Assembly (NCBI RefSeq): GCF_010667685.1
Contig: NZ_WHZW01000001.1
Coordinates: forward strand, 1-64,000
Direction: 5' to 3'
Origin: Bifidobacterium aerophilum
GTDB taxonomy: Bacteria > Actinomycetota > Actinomycetes > Actinomycetales > Bifidobacteriaceae
DNA: 64,000 bases
Shown: positions 7,822 through 18,061 of the stretch, piece after piece
How positions within the stretch are numbered: position 1 is the stretch's first letter
How the letters are laid out: every line of letters begins with the position of its first letter
Notes under the pieces: model-generated
Told to the model about the DNA's origin: nothing
Database searches by the model: none
The model's input: only the letters and a program-made list of their open reading frames with translations
Position numbers and translations under genes: made by a program

Positions 7822-9216
7822 ATGCAGATCAGGATGGCCGCACACCAAGCAACAGTCCGCATGCCACATATCCGGTCCGGTCCCGCACGCTCCGCGCGAA
7901 CCCCCTCGAACACCGCACCGCGCCTCGACCTCGTCCAGACCTTCTCCATCGGCTTCGGCATGCTTGCCATCGCCGCCGCCTGGGCCATGTACAACGCGTT
8001 CGTGCCGATCAAGCTCAAGGAGCTCGCCATCCCGACCGCCATCGTGGGCGTCGTCATGGGCATCGACAACCTGTGCGGCTTCACCGTCCAGCCGTTGTGC
8101 GGCATCCTGTCCGACAAGGTACGCACCCGTTGGGGCCGGCGCATCCCGTTCGCGCTGTTCGCCATCCCTTGTGCGGCCGTGTGTCTGATGCTCATCGCCG
8201 CCGCGCCGAACGCCCCGTTGACGATCGTCGCGGTCGTGGCCTACGCGGTCCTCATGTCGACCTGCCGGGCGCCGATCGTCGCGCTCATGCCCGACGTGAC
8301 CGCACCCGTCCAGCGCAGCACGGCGAACGGCGTCATCAACTTCATGGGCTCGATCGGCAACGTGCTCGCGCTCGGCGGCGGCAGCCTCCTGTACCGGCGC
8401 TACGGCATGTCCGTCACGTTCGTCGCGGGCGCGTTCATCATGGTCGGCGCGATTGCGGCATTGGCCTGCCTGGTGCGCGAGCCGGCGGAATACCGCACGA
8501 AACCGCACGATCGGGCGCGGTTGCCGTTCGTCGGATGGCGAGAGTTCCGCGACGCCGCCATTCCGCGGCTTGATCTCGACGGCGACGCGCGCCGGCGGTT
8601 CCGCATGATCCTGTTGGTCCTGTTCCTGTACACGATGGGGTCGAGCGCGATCGAAACGTATTTCACGCTGTATGCGACGCACGATCTGGGCATGGATGCG
8701 GGCTCGGCGAGCGGCGGCTTGGTCTGGTTCGCGGTCAGCGGCATCCTGTTCGCGATTCCGGCCGGTTGGATGGGCACGCGGTTCGGGCGACGCGAGACGA
8801 TGAGCGCGGGACTGGTGCTGGCGATGGCGATGCTTGCGCCGATGCCGTGGGCCGGCCGCGCGGAACTGCTGCCGTGGCTGGCGTTCGCATTCGGGATCCT
8901 GTGGATGATGGTGCTGGTCAACGCGTTGCCGTGGGCGACCGAGCTGGGCGGCACCGAACACACCGGCACGTTGACGGCGTATTACTATCTCGCCACGTCG
9001 GGCGGCGCGGCGATCAGCCCGACGCTGTTCGGCCTGATCCAGCAGGCCACGGGTTCGTACCGGTGGATGTTCCTGTATGCGATCGTCGGGTTCGCGGCGG
9101 CATTGGCGCTGATGCCGTTCGCCGGCGAGACGGGCGGCGCGGGACTCCTGTCGTCCGCACGCACCGCCGCCGGCTGGTCACGCGACGGAGAATCGCCCGC
9201 CTTCGCCGTCGCGTGA
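7822..9216 (+). CDS. MFS transporter, SLC45/GPH-like
   Basis: The 464-residue protein has about 12 hydrophobic segments from residue 38 on. NLCGFTVQPLCGILSDKVRTRWGRR between the second and third segments is the kind of loop seen in SLC45-type and glycoside-cation symporters. The start is uncertain: ATG 7822, 7834 and 7861 are in frame and none has a clean ribosome site; the frame is open far upstream but overlaps pdxS. The divergent pairing with pdxS and the shared control region raise the possibility of a vitamin B6-related substrate, though the family resemblance points to sugars. Substrate unknown. Confidence 0.82.
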   Translation: MQIRMAAHQATVRMPHIRSGPARSARTPSNTAPRLDLVQTFSIGFGMLAIAAAWAMYNAFVPIKLKELAIPTAIVGVVMGIDNLCGFTVQPLCGILSDKVRTRWGRRIPFALFAIPCAAVCLMLIAAAPNAPLTIVAVVAYAVLMSTCRAPIVALMPDVTAPVQRSTANGVINFMGSIGNVLALGGGSLLYRRYGMSVTFVAGAFIMVGAIAALACLVREPAEYRTKPHDRARLPFVGWREFRDAAIPRLDLDGDARRRFRMILLVLFLYTMGSSAIETYFTLYATHDLGMDAGSASGGLVWFAVSGILFAIPAGWMGTRFGRRETMSAGLVLAMAMLAPMPWAGRAELLPWLAFAFGILWMMVLVNALPWATELGGTEHTGTLTAYYYLATSGGAAISPTLFGLIQQATGSYRWMFLYAIVGFAAALALMPFAGETGGAGLLSSARTAAGWSRDGESPAFAVA

Positions 9217-9228
9217 TCGCAGCGGCCG

Positions 9229-9447
9229 TTACGCTTCGTCGTACTCGTATTCGAGGATGTCGCCGGGCTGGCAGTCGAGGGCTTCGCAGATCGAGGCAAG
9301 CGTGCTGAACCGGATGGCGGAGACGCGGTTGTTCTTGATCTTCGACAGGTTCACGTTCGTGATGCCCACCTGTTCGGCCAGCCAGTTCAACGACCGTCCG
9401 CGCTCGACCATCATCCGGTCGAGCCGGAGCACGATCCGCCCGCTCAT
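9229..9447 (-). CDS. Small XRE/Cro-type HTH regulator
   Basis: A 72-residue protein that is almost entirely a helix-turn-helix domain of the YozG/Cro class: LRLDRMMVERGRSLNWLAEQVG then a recognition helix around VNLSKIKNNRVSAIRFSTL, and the typical CxPGDILEY end. ATG 9447 follows GGAG closely; the frame is open further upstream. It sits 34 bp after the DUF2975 membrane protein on the same strand, a pairing seen widely in Gram-positive bacteria, suggesting the two are co-expressed. Confidence 0.88.
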   Translation of the reverse strand: MSGRIVLRLDRMMVERGRSLNWLAEQVGITNVNLSKIKNNRVSAIRFSTLASICEALDCQPGDILEYEYDEA

Positions 9448-9481
9448 CTCCACGCTCCTCTCGTCACGTGCATCGCCACGC

Positions 9482-10162
9482 TCACAGCAGCCCGTCGACG
9501 TCGTTCTGCAGCGCGGCACCGTAGCCGAACACCCGCGCGAACATGAACGAAAGAACGCCGAGCATGATGAGGACGGCCGTGGATGCGCCGCCGGTCACCG
9601 AAACCGCGCAGCCGAGCAGCGCGCAGATGCCGGAAACGGCGAGCGCCGAGACGGGCGCGGCGATGAGGTACCAGCCGACGCGGTCGAGCCGTTCGATCGG
9701 CACGGTGCGGAACGGCGATGGCGTGCCGGAGTCGGTATCGGCGTAACGCGCGCGCTCGCGCAGCCAGTCGCGCAGGTTCGCGAGCAACGCGGCGAGTTCG
9801 CCGAAGACGAGCGCGAGCAGCACGAAGATGACGGTGCGTTCGAGGCTGACGAGCACGACGGCCGGCGCGTTGACCACGTCGGTCGTCCAGTCGACGAGCC
9901 GGATGTCGCTGTCGAGGAAATGCCCGGTGATGATCGCGGTGCCGATGCCGGCGTCCATCGATACGGCGTAGTCCGATGTGGCGTCGGGCGCGAACGCATG
10001 GCCGTCGACCATGAACAGGACGGTGATGACGAGCTGGATGACCGCGAAGAACGCGAGGACGACCGCTGCGATGCGCGCGATGACGACGGCCACGCCGCCG
10101 GCACGGTCGAGCAGGAAGTCCGGTTTGGGCTGCCGGTTTGCGGATGCGGATTGCGTGACCAT
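9482..10162 (-). CDS. DUF2975-type membrane protein
   Basis: A 226-residue protein with four predicted membrane segments (about 22-46, 100-128, 160-185 and 190-215). Its layout and the XRE regulator that follows it match DUF2975 family proteins. The function of the family is not known. AAGGAGGT is placed ideally before the ATG at 10162. It is probably the first gene of a two-gene operon. Confidence 0.75.
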   Translation of the reverse strand: MVTQSASANRQPKPDFLLDRAGGVAVVIARIAAVVLAFFAVIQLVITVLFMVDGHAFAPDATSDYAVSMDAGIGTAIITGHFLDSDIRLVDWTTDVVNAPAVVLVSLERTVIFVLLALVFGELAALLANLRDWLRERARYADTDSGTPSPFRTVPIERLDRVGWYLIAAPVSALAVSGICALLGCAVSVTGGASTAVLIMLGVLSFMFARVFGYGAALQNDVDGLL

Positions 10163-10357
10163 GATGACCTCCTTGTCATCGATAGTGGTGCTTACGCTTC
10201 CAGTATACGCCAAATTTATCGTTTGTCGTTAATTTTTTAATGCGCGACGACTATTTTCATCATGTCGGCATTCAGGCACGTTACCGGTCGACCATTCCTC
10301 AGTCCGACATCGTCGGCCGGCTCCCCCGACAAGGGGAACCGAAAAGGGAGGGGCCGA

Positions 10358-12712
10358 TCATTCCGCCGGCACGTCCATAAATCCCAGCGACTTGAGGTAG
10401 CCGTTGCCTGCGGTGATGTCGTACTGGATGAGCCGGTAGTCGTCGAGCAGCCGTTTGGTCCCGGCCGACGCGCGGCTGACGTCGATCCGTTTGCCGTTCG
10501 CGTCGAGGTAGAGCGGCGTGCCTTCGGGGATGCGCGTCCAGCCCTGCGTCACGTTGACCACAGGCGGTTCCATCGCGGGCACGGCCCGGTGCATGGCCGT
10601 CAGGAACGCGAGGTACGGCGAGACGCGCGCGTTCAGGTGCGTGGCGGCCTGCGCCATGAGGTAGTTCGGCGACGTGTACGCGTTCTCGGCGGCGTTCGAA
10701 CCTTCGCCGCCCGCGTGTTCACCGTTCTTCTCGTCTGCGGCCTCCGCCTCCGACCTGCCCGTCGCCGTGCGCGCGGCTTTGTTCGACCAGATGAAGTAGT
10801 CCGTCTCGTGCAGCGGGATCGAGTTGCGGTCGTCGGCGCTGGCATGCTTGTAGATGCTCGGCAGGTGATCGCCGTAGAAGATCACCGTCACCGGCTTGTT
10901 CATCGCGTCGAGCGCGGAGAGGAACTCCTTGGTGTACTGGTCGGTGTAGCTCATGCCCTTGGCGTACGTGTCGATGTGCGTTCGCTCGTCGGCCGCAAGC
11001 GGCGTTCCGGTCGTGGAGGACGCCTTGAACTGGTTGTGGTCGTACCAGTTCTCGTAGCCCATGTGGTTCTGCATGGTGACCAACTGGATGAACCGGCCTC
11101 CGGACTTGCCGGATGCGCCACTTGTGGAACCGTCCGACGTGCCGCCTGCCTTGCCGTCGATGAGTCTGAGCACGCTGTCGTACGACGTTTCGTCGCTGAT
11201 GTAATGCGATCGGTCGAGCCGTTTCGCATGATCGGCGATGAGCGGATCGTTCTGCGAATAAAAGGCCCCGAAGCCGAACTTGCGGTAGTTCGTGGTACGC
11301 GAGTAGAGCGCGGGATTGTACGGGTGGACGGCTTGGCTGCCCGCGCCGCCCGCGTTCCAGATCTGGTTGAACGCCGGCGCCCAGCTCATCTGCGGCACGA
11401 GTTGCTGGTAGGGGCTGGACAGCGACGCATCGAAGTTGGTCATGCTCAGGCCGGTGAGCGCCTGGAATTCGAGGTTCGCGGTGCCGCCGCCGTAGCCGGA
11501 CGACAGCATGAGTCCGGATGTGGTGGTCTTTTTGAGCGCGCGGATGTACGGCATCGGATCCGCGTTGAGCGTTATGCCGGGCACACGGGTCGGGTCGGAG
11601 AACGATTCGGACAGGATCATGACGATTGTGCCGTCCGTGAGGTTCGTCGTGCGGCCCGCATTGATGGCCGCGGCCTGGGTCGCGTATCGTTTCGCAAGGT
11701 CGCGCATGGCCGCTTCGCTGTAGCCGGCGGGCTTGTCCATGACTTTGGGACGTGTGAGACGAAGGAATCCGACCGCGACGCCGTTCGACTGCGCGTCCTC
11801 GATGGAATCCCACAGTTTCGCCTTGTCGCCGAAGCCGGACGCGAACGAGTTCGCCCATGATCCGGTGGTGCCGAGGTCGGCCGAGAACGCGACCAGCATC
11901 GCCGCGCAGATCACGGCGGCGAGTCCGCGGCGGATGCGTCCGACGAACCGGCGCGGGGTGGCGATCAGCGAGCGACGCCCGTCGAGGATCGCGGCGGCGG
12001 CGCAGATCGCAAGCAGTATCACGACGGTGACCGACATCTGGACGATCGCCTCCGTGGAACCCGCGGGCGTGTTGGTGACGGTGTCGCCCATGCCGCCCGC
12101 ACCGCCGCTGGCCATAAGCGTGATGTCGGTGGGACGGATCGTTTCGGAGCGCACGAGCACCTTCATGCGTTCGAGCACGGCGATGACGCCGATCACCGTG
12201 ACGAACAGCCCGCTGGCGATCCAGAACCGGTTGATCGCCAGCACGAGCACCGCGTAGACGACGCCGATCACGAGCAGGTTGAGCAGGAACTGGAGCTGGC
12301 CGGACGATATCGCGCGCCCGTCCGGACCGACGCCGAACATCTTGACGACGAACTCCCACGGCGTGGTGCGGCTGCGGGCGATCATCACGCTCCACTGGAG
12401 CATGAGCACGGCGGCGGACGCGAACAGCAGGAACGCGATCGCATACGTCCACCACGGGAAAGGACGACGTGCCCGGACGGTCCGCGCCGCCTTGCCCCGG
12501 TCCCGTTCCGGACGCAGACGGCGGACGGATGACGACAGCCGTTCGCGCACACGGTCGCGCACGTCGCCCAACGGATGGCGCAATGGACGCGGAGCCAACG
12601 CCGATCCCGGCAATCCCACCGGTTCCGGCATGCTCACCGCGGATTGCATCGCAGCCATCATCTGCGAGCCCGAATCCAACTCCACCCTACCGTCATCCTG
12701 CCACTGCTTCAT
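10358..12712 (-). CDS. LTA-synthase-like phosphoglycerol transferase
   Basis: A 784-residue polytopic protein with an extracellular sulfatase-fold domain. A cytosolic N-terminus of about 95 residues is followed by five or so membrane segments (from 97 to about 300), then the enzymatic domain. Key residues of the LtaS family are recognisable: the metal-binding glutamate in MILSESFSD, the catalytic threonine in SGYGGGTANLEF, and the Asp-His pair in FYGDHLPSIY. It probably polymerises glycerol phosphate onto a membrane anchor for lipoteichoic acid. The insert near ARTATGRSEAEAADEKNGEHAGG is low-complexity. It ends an alr-dgt-dnaG block but may have its own promoter in the 126-bp gap. Confidence 0.87.
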   Translation of the reverse strand: MKQWQDDGRVELDSGSQMMAAMQSAVSMPEPVGLPGSALAPRPLRHPLGDVRDRVRERLSSSVRRLRPERDRGKAARTVRARRPFPWWTYAIAFLLFASAAVLMLQWSVMIARSRTTPWEFVVKMFGVGPDGRAISSGQLQFLLNLLVIGVVYAVLVLAINRFWIASGLFVTVIGVIAVLERMKVLVRSETIRPTDITLMASGGAGGMGDTVTNTPAGSTEAIVQMSVTVVILLAICAAAAILDGRRSLIATPRRFVGRIRRGLAAVICAAMLVAFSADLGTTGSWANSFASGFGDKAKLWDSIEDAQSNGVAVGFLRLTRPKVMDKPAGYSEAAMRDLAKRYATQAAAINAGRTTNLTDGTIVMILSESFSDPTRVPGITLNADPMPYIRALKKTTTSGLMLSSGYGGGTANLEFQALTGLSMTNFDASLSSPYQQLVPQMSWAPAFNQIWNAGGAGSQAVHPYNPALYSRTTNYRKFGFGAFYSQNDPLIADHAKRLDRSHYISDETSYDSVLRLIDGKAGGTSDGSTSGASGKSGGRFIQLVTMQNHMGYENWYDHNQFKASSTTGTPLAADERTHIDTYAKGMSYTDQYTKEFLSALDAMNKPVTVIFYGDHLPSIYKHASADDRNSIPLHETDYFIWSNKAARTATGRSEAEAADEKNGEHAGGEGSNAAENAYTSPNYLMAQAATHLNARVSPYLAFLTAMHRAVPAMEPPVVNVTQGWTRIPEGTPLYLDANGKRIDVSRASAGTKRLLDDYRLIQYDITAGNGYLKSLGFMDVPAE

Positions 12713-12838
12713 GCCTTCAGCCTATGGCCGACATATCGACACGGCCATGCCGGTCGGCAAGATGTCACTTCAACGTAGGCAAAGTTCACTTGTCGGACAC
12801 GTCGGCCGGCCGCAGGCGTCCCCCGACCGGCGCCGCGG

Positions 12839-14974
12839 TCAGCCGACGTTGTTGCCGAAGATCTGCGCGGCGAGATCCTTGCGCATGGCCTCCATCTGGG
12901 TGATCTGCCCGAGGATCGCGATCTTCTGCGAGCCGTCCGGCAGGGACGCCATCTGCCGTTTGGCCGCGCCGATGCGCCGCATCAGGCCCATGTCGAGCAG
13001 TTTCGCGGTCAGTTCCGCCGCATACTGGGTTTCGGCGGGCGACGCCGGTCGCAGCTGGGCCGCGGCGCCGTTCGCCTGCGCGTCGGCGGTCTGCTCCCCC
13101 GCGCGCAGGTCGCTTTCGCTGGGAGGCAGGGGAAGCGGCATCACCGCCAGCTCGTTGACCACCGGTTCGAGCAGCGGGCCGCCCGCCTTCGCGAGATTAT
13201 GCAGCCACAGTCCTTGCGGCATGTCCTCGGGAGGCAGTCCTCCCGCCGCGGCGATCGCCTGGAACAGCGAACGGAACACCGGCGTCATGAAGTTCGACAG
13301 CGACAGCGAGGCGAACATGGACGGATCGACGGCGCGCGGCACCTGGATCAGCATGGCCATGAACTGCTGTTCGCAGATGAACACCGCGTCGTCGATGCGA
13401 TAGTAGGTCTGTTCGTTGGCGTCGCGGCGTTCCAGATTGCGGCGTTCGGCGGGATTCGCATACGGATTGCCGGCGGAGGGGCCGTTCTGCCCGCGCCCGG
13501 CAAAACCGGATGCCTGCCCCGGTTCGCCGAAGTCGCCGCCCGCATTGGGCCCGAAGTTCCGGCGTTTCGGCGCGTATGCATCCTCGTCGCGCACGTGCAA
13601 CTGACGTCTGGCCTCACGCACCTCGCGCTGCATGATGTCCAGGTCGATGCCGATGCGTCGGGTGGCCTTGCGCGTGTACCAGTCCAGCAGGGAACGGTCG
13701 CGGATCTGCGCGATCAGCGGCGCAGACGCCTTCACCGCACCCATCTGACCGGTTTCGTAGGACAGGTCGAACCGGTTGATCGCCGCGTCGATCACGAAGT
13801 TGTACAACGGTTTCGCGCCGGCGATGAGCGCGCGCACCGCCTCGTTGCCGCGTTCGATCCTCAGGTCGCACGGGTCGAGGTTGTCGTCGGCCACGGCCAC
13901 GAACGTCTGCGACAGGAACGCGGAGTCGAGGCCGAACGCGTGCAGCGCGGCCTTCTGGCCGGCCGCGTCGCCGTCGAACGTGAACACGATGCGCGAGCTG
14001 AGCGACTGGCCCTCCACCTTGAGCGGGCCGACCAGCTGGACCGCGCCGAGCGAGTCGTCGGCGATGAGTCGGCGCACGATCTTCGCGTGCTCCGCGCCGA
14101 ACGCGGTGCCGCAGGTCGCCACGGCCGTGTCGATGCCGGCCAGATGCATGGCCATCACGTCCGTGTAGCCTTCGACGATCACGACCTGGCGTTTCTTGAC
14201 GATCGCGGACTTGGCGATGTCGATGCCGTACAGCACCTGCGTCTTGCGGTACAGCTGCGTGTCGGGCGTGTTGATGTATTTCGCGTTGATCGCGTCGTCC
14301 TCATACAGCTTGCGCGCGCCGAAGCCGAGCGTACGGCCGGTCGAATCGCGGATCGGCCAGGTCACACGGCCGCGGAAATAGTCGTAGACGCCGCGCTGGC
14401 CCTGCCTCGCGAGGCCGGCGTCGAGCATCTCCTGCTGCGTGAATCCCTTGCCCGCCAGGTGCCGCACGAGATTGTCCCAACCCTGCGGCGCGTAGCCGCA
14501 GCCGAACCGTTCGCAGTCGGCCTGGCTGAAGTTGCGCCCGCCGAGCAGCTTGCGTGCGGGCAGCGCCTCCTTGGTGAGGATCTGGGAGACGAAGAAGCGC
14601 TGCGCCTCCTCGTTCGCCTCGAGCAGACGGGTGCGTTTCGAACCGGTGGGACGGTCCGTCGACTGGCCGTTCTCGTAGTGCAGTTCGATGTGGTATTTGT
14701 CGGCGAGCAGTTCGACCGCCTCGCGGAAGTCGATGTTCTCCTGCTGTTCGACGAATTTGAACACGTCGCCGCCGAGACCGCAGCCGAAGCAATGCCAGAC
14801 GCCGAGCGCGGGACGCACGTTGAAACTCGGGGATTTTTCGTCATGGAACGGGCATAGGCCGACGAACGTGCCCGTGCCGGACGCCTTGAGCGTCACGCTT
14901 GCGGATACGATGTCGTACAGGTCCGCGGCGGCGCGCACCTTCTCCACGTCTTCTTTCCTGATCATCCCGGCCAT
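12839..14974 (-). CDS. dnaG: DNA primase DnaG
   Basis: DnaG lays RNA primers at the replication fork. The 711-residue protein has a CHC2 zinc finger (C41, H44, C62, C65: CPFH ... CFGC), the primase core with a TOPRIM motif (VVIVEGYTDVMAMH) and a later acidic cluster in FTFDGDAAG, and a C-terminal helicase-binding region after a linker at about 475-520 (ARRQLHVRDEDAY ... ERRNLERRDANE). Start 14974 or the ATG at 14965; neither has a strong ribosome site, consistent with translation coupled to dgt, which ends 17 bp upstream. Confidence 0.96.
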   Translation of the reverse strand: MAGMIRKEDVEKVRAAADLYDIVSASVTLKASGTGTFVGLCPFHDEKSPSFNVRPALGVWHCFGCGLGGDVFKFVEQQENIDFREAVELLADKYHIELHYENGQSTDRPTGSKRTRLLEANEEAQRFFVSQILTKEALPARKLLGGRNFSQADCERFGCGYAPQGWDNLVRHLAGKGFTQQEMLDAGLARQGQRGVYDYFRGRVTWPIRDSTGRTLGFGARKLYEDDAINAKYINTPDTQLYRKTQVLYGIDIAKSAIVKKRQVVIVEGYTDVMAMHLAGIDTAVATCGTAFGAEHAKIVRRLIADDSLGAVQLVGPLKVEGQSLSSRIVFTFDGDAAGQKAALHAFGLDSAFLSQTFVAVADDNLDPCDLRIERGNEAVRALIAGAKPLYNFVIDAAINRFDLSYETGQMGAVKASAPLIAQIRDRSLLDWYTRKATRRIGIDLDIMQREVREARRQLHVRDEDAYAPKRRNFGPNAGGDFGEPGQASGFAGRGQNGPSAGNPYANPAERRNLERRDANEQTYYRIDDAVFICEQQFMAMLIQVPRAVDPSMFASLSLSNFMTPVFRSLFQAIAAAGGLPPEDMPQGLWLHNLAKAGGPLLEPVVNELAVMPLPLPPSESDLRAGEQTADAQANGAAAQLRPASPAETQYAAELTAKLLDMGLMRRIGAAKRQMASLPDGSQKIAILGQITQMEAMRKDLAAQIFGNNVG

Positions 14975-14991
14975 AACGATCTAGGATACCG

Positions 14992-16266
14992 TCAGCACAG
15001 AATCGAATGGAGGGCGAGGGCGGAGTTGTCGGTGAGGGAGGCGACCTGATCGACGGCGACACGCAGGCGTTCGTCGTCGTTGGTGGCTTCGTTCCAATCA
15101 TCGAGGAACACGCTTTCGAGCGCGTCGGACGGCGCGGCGCCGTTTGCCATGAGCACATCGATCAGGTCCTCGATGATCCTGCGCTCCTCCTGGTGCATGG
15201 GTTCGCGTTCGTTCGGGGCCATGACGAAGTACACGGCGATGCCTTTGAGCGCGACGATCTCATAGCTTGTCTCGTCGGGGATGACCACGTTCGCGCCGTA
15301 CCGCGCGAGCGGCCCGTCGCCGTACGTGTCGCGAGTGGCCTGTTCGACCGACCACGAGAACCGGCCGATCAGATCGCTGGTGATGTTTTTAAGCTGTGCG
15401 AGCGAGGATCTGGAACCGGTGAAATGATCGGGGAACAGATGCAGGGTTTTGAGCCGGCGGAGGGCGTCGAGCAGCTCGTCCGCGTCCCATCGGCTGCCGT
15501 ACCATTCGCGCGCCGCGGTCACGATGCCGTCCAGCACGCGCGGGTCGACGAGCGCGACCGGATCGAACGCGCCCGTGGCGATCGCGTCCTCCACGTCATG
15601 CACGCTGTACGCGATGTCGTCGGCCAGATCCATCACCTGGCATTCGATCGGCCTGGCGGCGACGTCGGATATTCCGGTTTTCAGCCATCGGAACACGGCC
15701 TCGTCGTCCGGGTAGACGCAGAACTTCTTGCTGCGCTCCCCTTTGGGATGCAGGTCGGCTTCGGCGAGCGTCCATGGATATTTGACGACCGCGTCGAGCG
15801 AGGCGCGGGTGAGGTTCACGCCGGCCGGGCGGCCGTCCGCGTGGAAGACCTTGGGTTCGAGGCGGGTGAGCAGCCGCAGGGTCTGCGCGTTGCCTTCGAA
15901 TCCGCCGATGCCGGCGGCGATGGTCGCCAGCGCGCGTTCGCCGTTGTGTCCGAATGGCGGATGGCCGAGGTCGTGGGCGAGGCAGGCGCAGTCGACCACG
16001 TCGGGATCGCAACCGAGCAGTTTGCCGATCTGCCGGCCTATCTGGGCGACCTCAAGCGTATGGGTGAGCCTTGTGCGGGCGAAATCGTCGGTGCCGGCGA
16101 TGAGGATCTGGCTTTTCGCGCCGAGCCGACGCAACGCCGAGGAGTGGATGAGCCGGGCGCGGTCGCGTTCGAATGCGGTGCGCGAACGCGATTTGGGAGG
16201 TTCGGCCGCCCAGCGTTCCTCGTCGAAGGCGGTGTAGCATTCGCCGGCCGGTATCGTCTCACGCAT
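14992..16266 (-). CDS. dgt: Deoxyguanosinetriphosphate triphosphohydrolase-like HD protein
   Basis: A 424-residue HD-domain protein of the dGTPase family, expected to remove triphosphate from dNTPs. The metal ligands are H69 (LTHTLEV) and H98-D99 (AHDLGHPPFGHNGE), with H102 and H107 following. GGAGG lies six bases before the ATG at 16266, which is clearly better than the longer frame start. It is followed directly by dnaG, the usual order in bifidobacteria and other actinobacteria. Confidence 0.93.
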   Translation of the reverse strand: MRETIPAGECYTAFDEERWAAEPPKSRSRTAFERDRARLIHSSALRRLGAKSQILIAGTDDFARTRLTHTLEVAQIGRQIGKLLGCDPDVVDCACLAHDLGHPPFGHNGERALATIAAGIGGFEGNAQTLRLLTRLEPKVFHADGRPAGVNLTRASLDAVVKYPWTLAEADLHPKGERSKKFCVYPDDEAVFRWLKTGISDVAARPIECQVMDLADDIAYSVHDVEDAIATGAFDPVALVDPRVLDGIVTAAREWYGSRWDADELLDALRRLKTLHLFPDHFTGSRSSLAQLKNITSDLIGRFSWSVEQATRDTYGDGPLARYGANVVIPDETSYEIVALKGIAVYFVMAPNEREPMHQEERRIIEDLIDVLMANGAAPSDALESVFLDDWNEATNDDERLRVAVDQVASLTDNSALALHSILC

Positions 16267-16371
16267 CGTCCGCCTCCTTGGTGTCGGCCGTGGCATCGGT
16301 TGGCGGCCGGCCCACATATCACCGTCATGTCATTCGACGATGTGCGGGCCGGCAGTCGGCTCGCGTATGGC

Positions 16372-17730
16372 TTACAGCAGCGTCGTCGGGTCGAGCTTGG
16401 CGAGATCGTCGGGGGCGAGCACGTCCGCCGCGTTGAGATACAGCCTCGGGATGCGGTTGCGCAGGCAGGTGAAGATCTCGTAGCTGATGGTGTCGGCGGC
16501 GCGGGCCCAGTCGTCGGCGGTCGGTTCGGCGTACTGTTCGCCGCGGCCCGGTCCGAACAGCTCGACCGTGTCGCCCTCGTGCACGCCGAGCGAGTCGCAC
16601 GAACCGTGCAGGTCGATCATGAACTGGTCCATGCACACGCGGCCGGACACGCGGTACAGCTTGGGGCCTTCCGCGGTCATGACGCGCACCGGGCCGCCGA
16701 GTTTCTCGATGTGCTTGGCGCCCTGCATGTCGAAGCCGGAGGCGGAGCGGTGGATGCCGTCCGCGTAGCCGAGCGGCACGATCGCGGTGGACGTGTCGTC
16801 GGGGGTGAGATAGGTACGGCCGTAGGAGATGCCGTGGCCCTTGTCGATGTGCTTGACGGTGCCGAGCTGCGCCTGCAGGGTCATGGCGGGCTTCAGGTGC
16901 CAGTCGCGCGGCGTTCCCATCGCCGGGTCGGGTTCGTAGCCGTACAGGCCGATGCCCGGACGGGTGAGTTCGAAGTGGATTTCGGGACGGTCGAGAGTGG
17001 CGGCGGTGTTGGCCAGATGACGGATGCGCGGCGCGATGCCGGCGGCCTCCATGCACGCGGTGAACGCCTTGAAGTTCTCGATCTGACGGTCGGTGGACGC
17101 CACGAATTCGGGCACGTCCGGCGAATCGGCGACCGCGAGGTGGCTCCACTGTCCGACGATGTCAAGCACGCCTTCCTTGGCGAGCGGCACGAGCTTGGCC
17201 AGCGCCGCGTCGAACGATTCCTCGGTGAAGCCGTTGCGTCCGAACCCGGAGTCGACCTTGACGTGCACGCGCGCGGTCTTGCCGAGGCGTCGGGCGGCGG
17301 CCGCGACGGCGTCGATGCCCGGCAGGGATCCGACGGACACGTCGATGTCGTTGTCGATGAGCTCGTCGAACGGCACTTCCAGGCCGTTGTAGACCCAAGT
17401 GAGAATGTGGCAGCGGTCCGGTCCGATGCCGAGCTTGCGCAGCAGCAGCGCCTCATGCGATTGCGCGGTGCCGAGCCAGGTCGCACCGCCCGCCAATGCG
17501 GCCAGCGCGGTCGGCAGCAGCCCGTGGCCGTAGGCGTCGGCCTTGACCACGCCCATCACGGCGGTGCCGGAGTTCGGACCTCCGACGACATCCACCAAGT
17601 GGCGCATGTTGTCGCGCAATGCGGCCATGTCGACGATCGCCTGCGCCGGATAGCGTCGGCGCGCGGCCTCGTAATTCGCCTTGCCGTCCGGTGATGAGAA
17701 CTGCCAATTCGATACTGCGTTCAAAGTCAT
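16372..17730 (-). CDS. alr: Alanine racemase Alr
   Basis: Alr converts L-alanine to D-alanine for peptidoglycan. The 452-residue protein has PLP lysine K63 in GVVKADAYGHG and the second catalytic base, a tyrosine, in HGISYGRTY. It is longer than many Alr proteins (about 370-380) owing to an N-terminal stretch and internal additions. I chose ATG 17730, preceded by AGAGG, over a start 24 bp upstream. It is separated from dgt by 105 bp on the same strand. Confidence 0.95.
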   Translation of the reverse strand: MTLNAVSNWQFSSPDGKANYEAARRRYPAQAIVDMAALRDNMRHLVDVVGGPNSGTAVMGVVKADAYGHGLLPTALAALAGGATWLGTAQSHEALLLRKLGIGPDRCHILTWVYNGLEVPFDELIDNDIDVSVGSLPGIDAVAAAARRLGKTARVHVKVDSGFGRNGFTEESFDAALAKLVPLAKEGVLDIVGQWSHLAVADSPDVPEFVASTDRQIENFKAFTACMEAAGIAPRIRHLANTAATLDRPEIHFELTRPGIGLYGYEPDPAMGTPRDWHLKPAMTLQAQLGTVKHIDKGHGISYGRTYLTPDDTSTAIVPLGYADGIHRSASGFDMQGAKHIEKLGGPVRVMTAEGPKLYRVSGRVCMDQFMIDLHGSCDSLGVHEGDTVELFGPGRGEQYAEPTADDWARAADTISYEIFTCLRNRIPRLYLNAADVLAPDDLAKLDPTTLL

Positions 17731-18061
17731 GGCCTCTATTGTGGCTCGGCACAATGACGAATCGCCCGGGCGCCGCCCGGCCCGACGCTCGGCGTCACGG
17801 AGGCGGCCCGAACAGCCATATGGCGCCCGTCGCGATGCCGACGATTACGAGCGACATCATCCCACGCATCGAGACGATGGCCGCGACATCCCCGCCCTTG
17901 TCCACGGCACGGCCATACACTGTCTACCACTCGTTCGCAGTGCCGTCATTGTTCATCGGGCACCCCGCGAGCATTCTGATTCCCGGCGTTGAGGCGTGCC
18001 GGGGTCCCGGAAAACCGTCCGGTCCAGCCCATATCCATTCCGTATTGAGAGAAGACTCATC
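17731..18061. other. Intergenic region between alr and the permease gene
   Basis: The 331 bp separate two divergently transcribed genes and must hold both promoters. I see GC-rich short inverted repeats around 17765-17815 but no clear -10/-35 pair, operator or gene. GAGAGAAG just before 18062 is the ribosome site of the permease gene. Confidence 0.5.

Noticed and set aside
15007-17694. 895-codon plus-strand frame opposite dgt and alr
   Set aside because: It spans two well-supported minus-strand genes and has no domain of its own.
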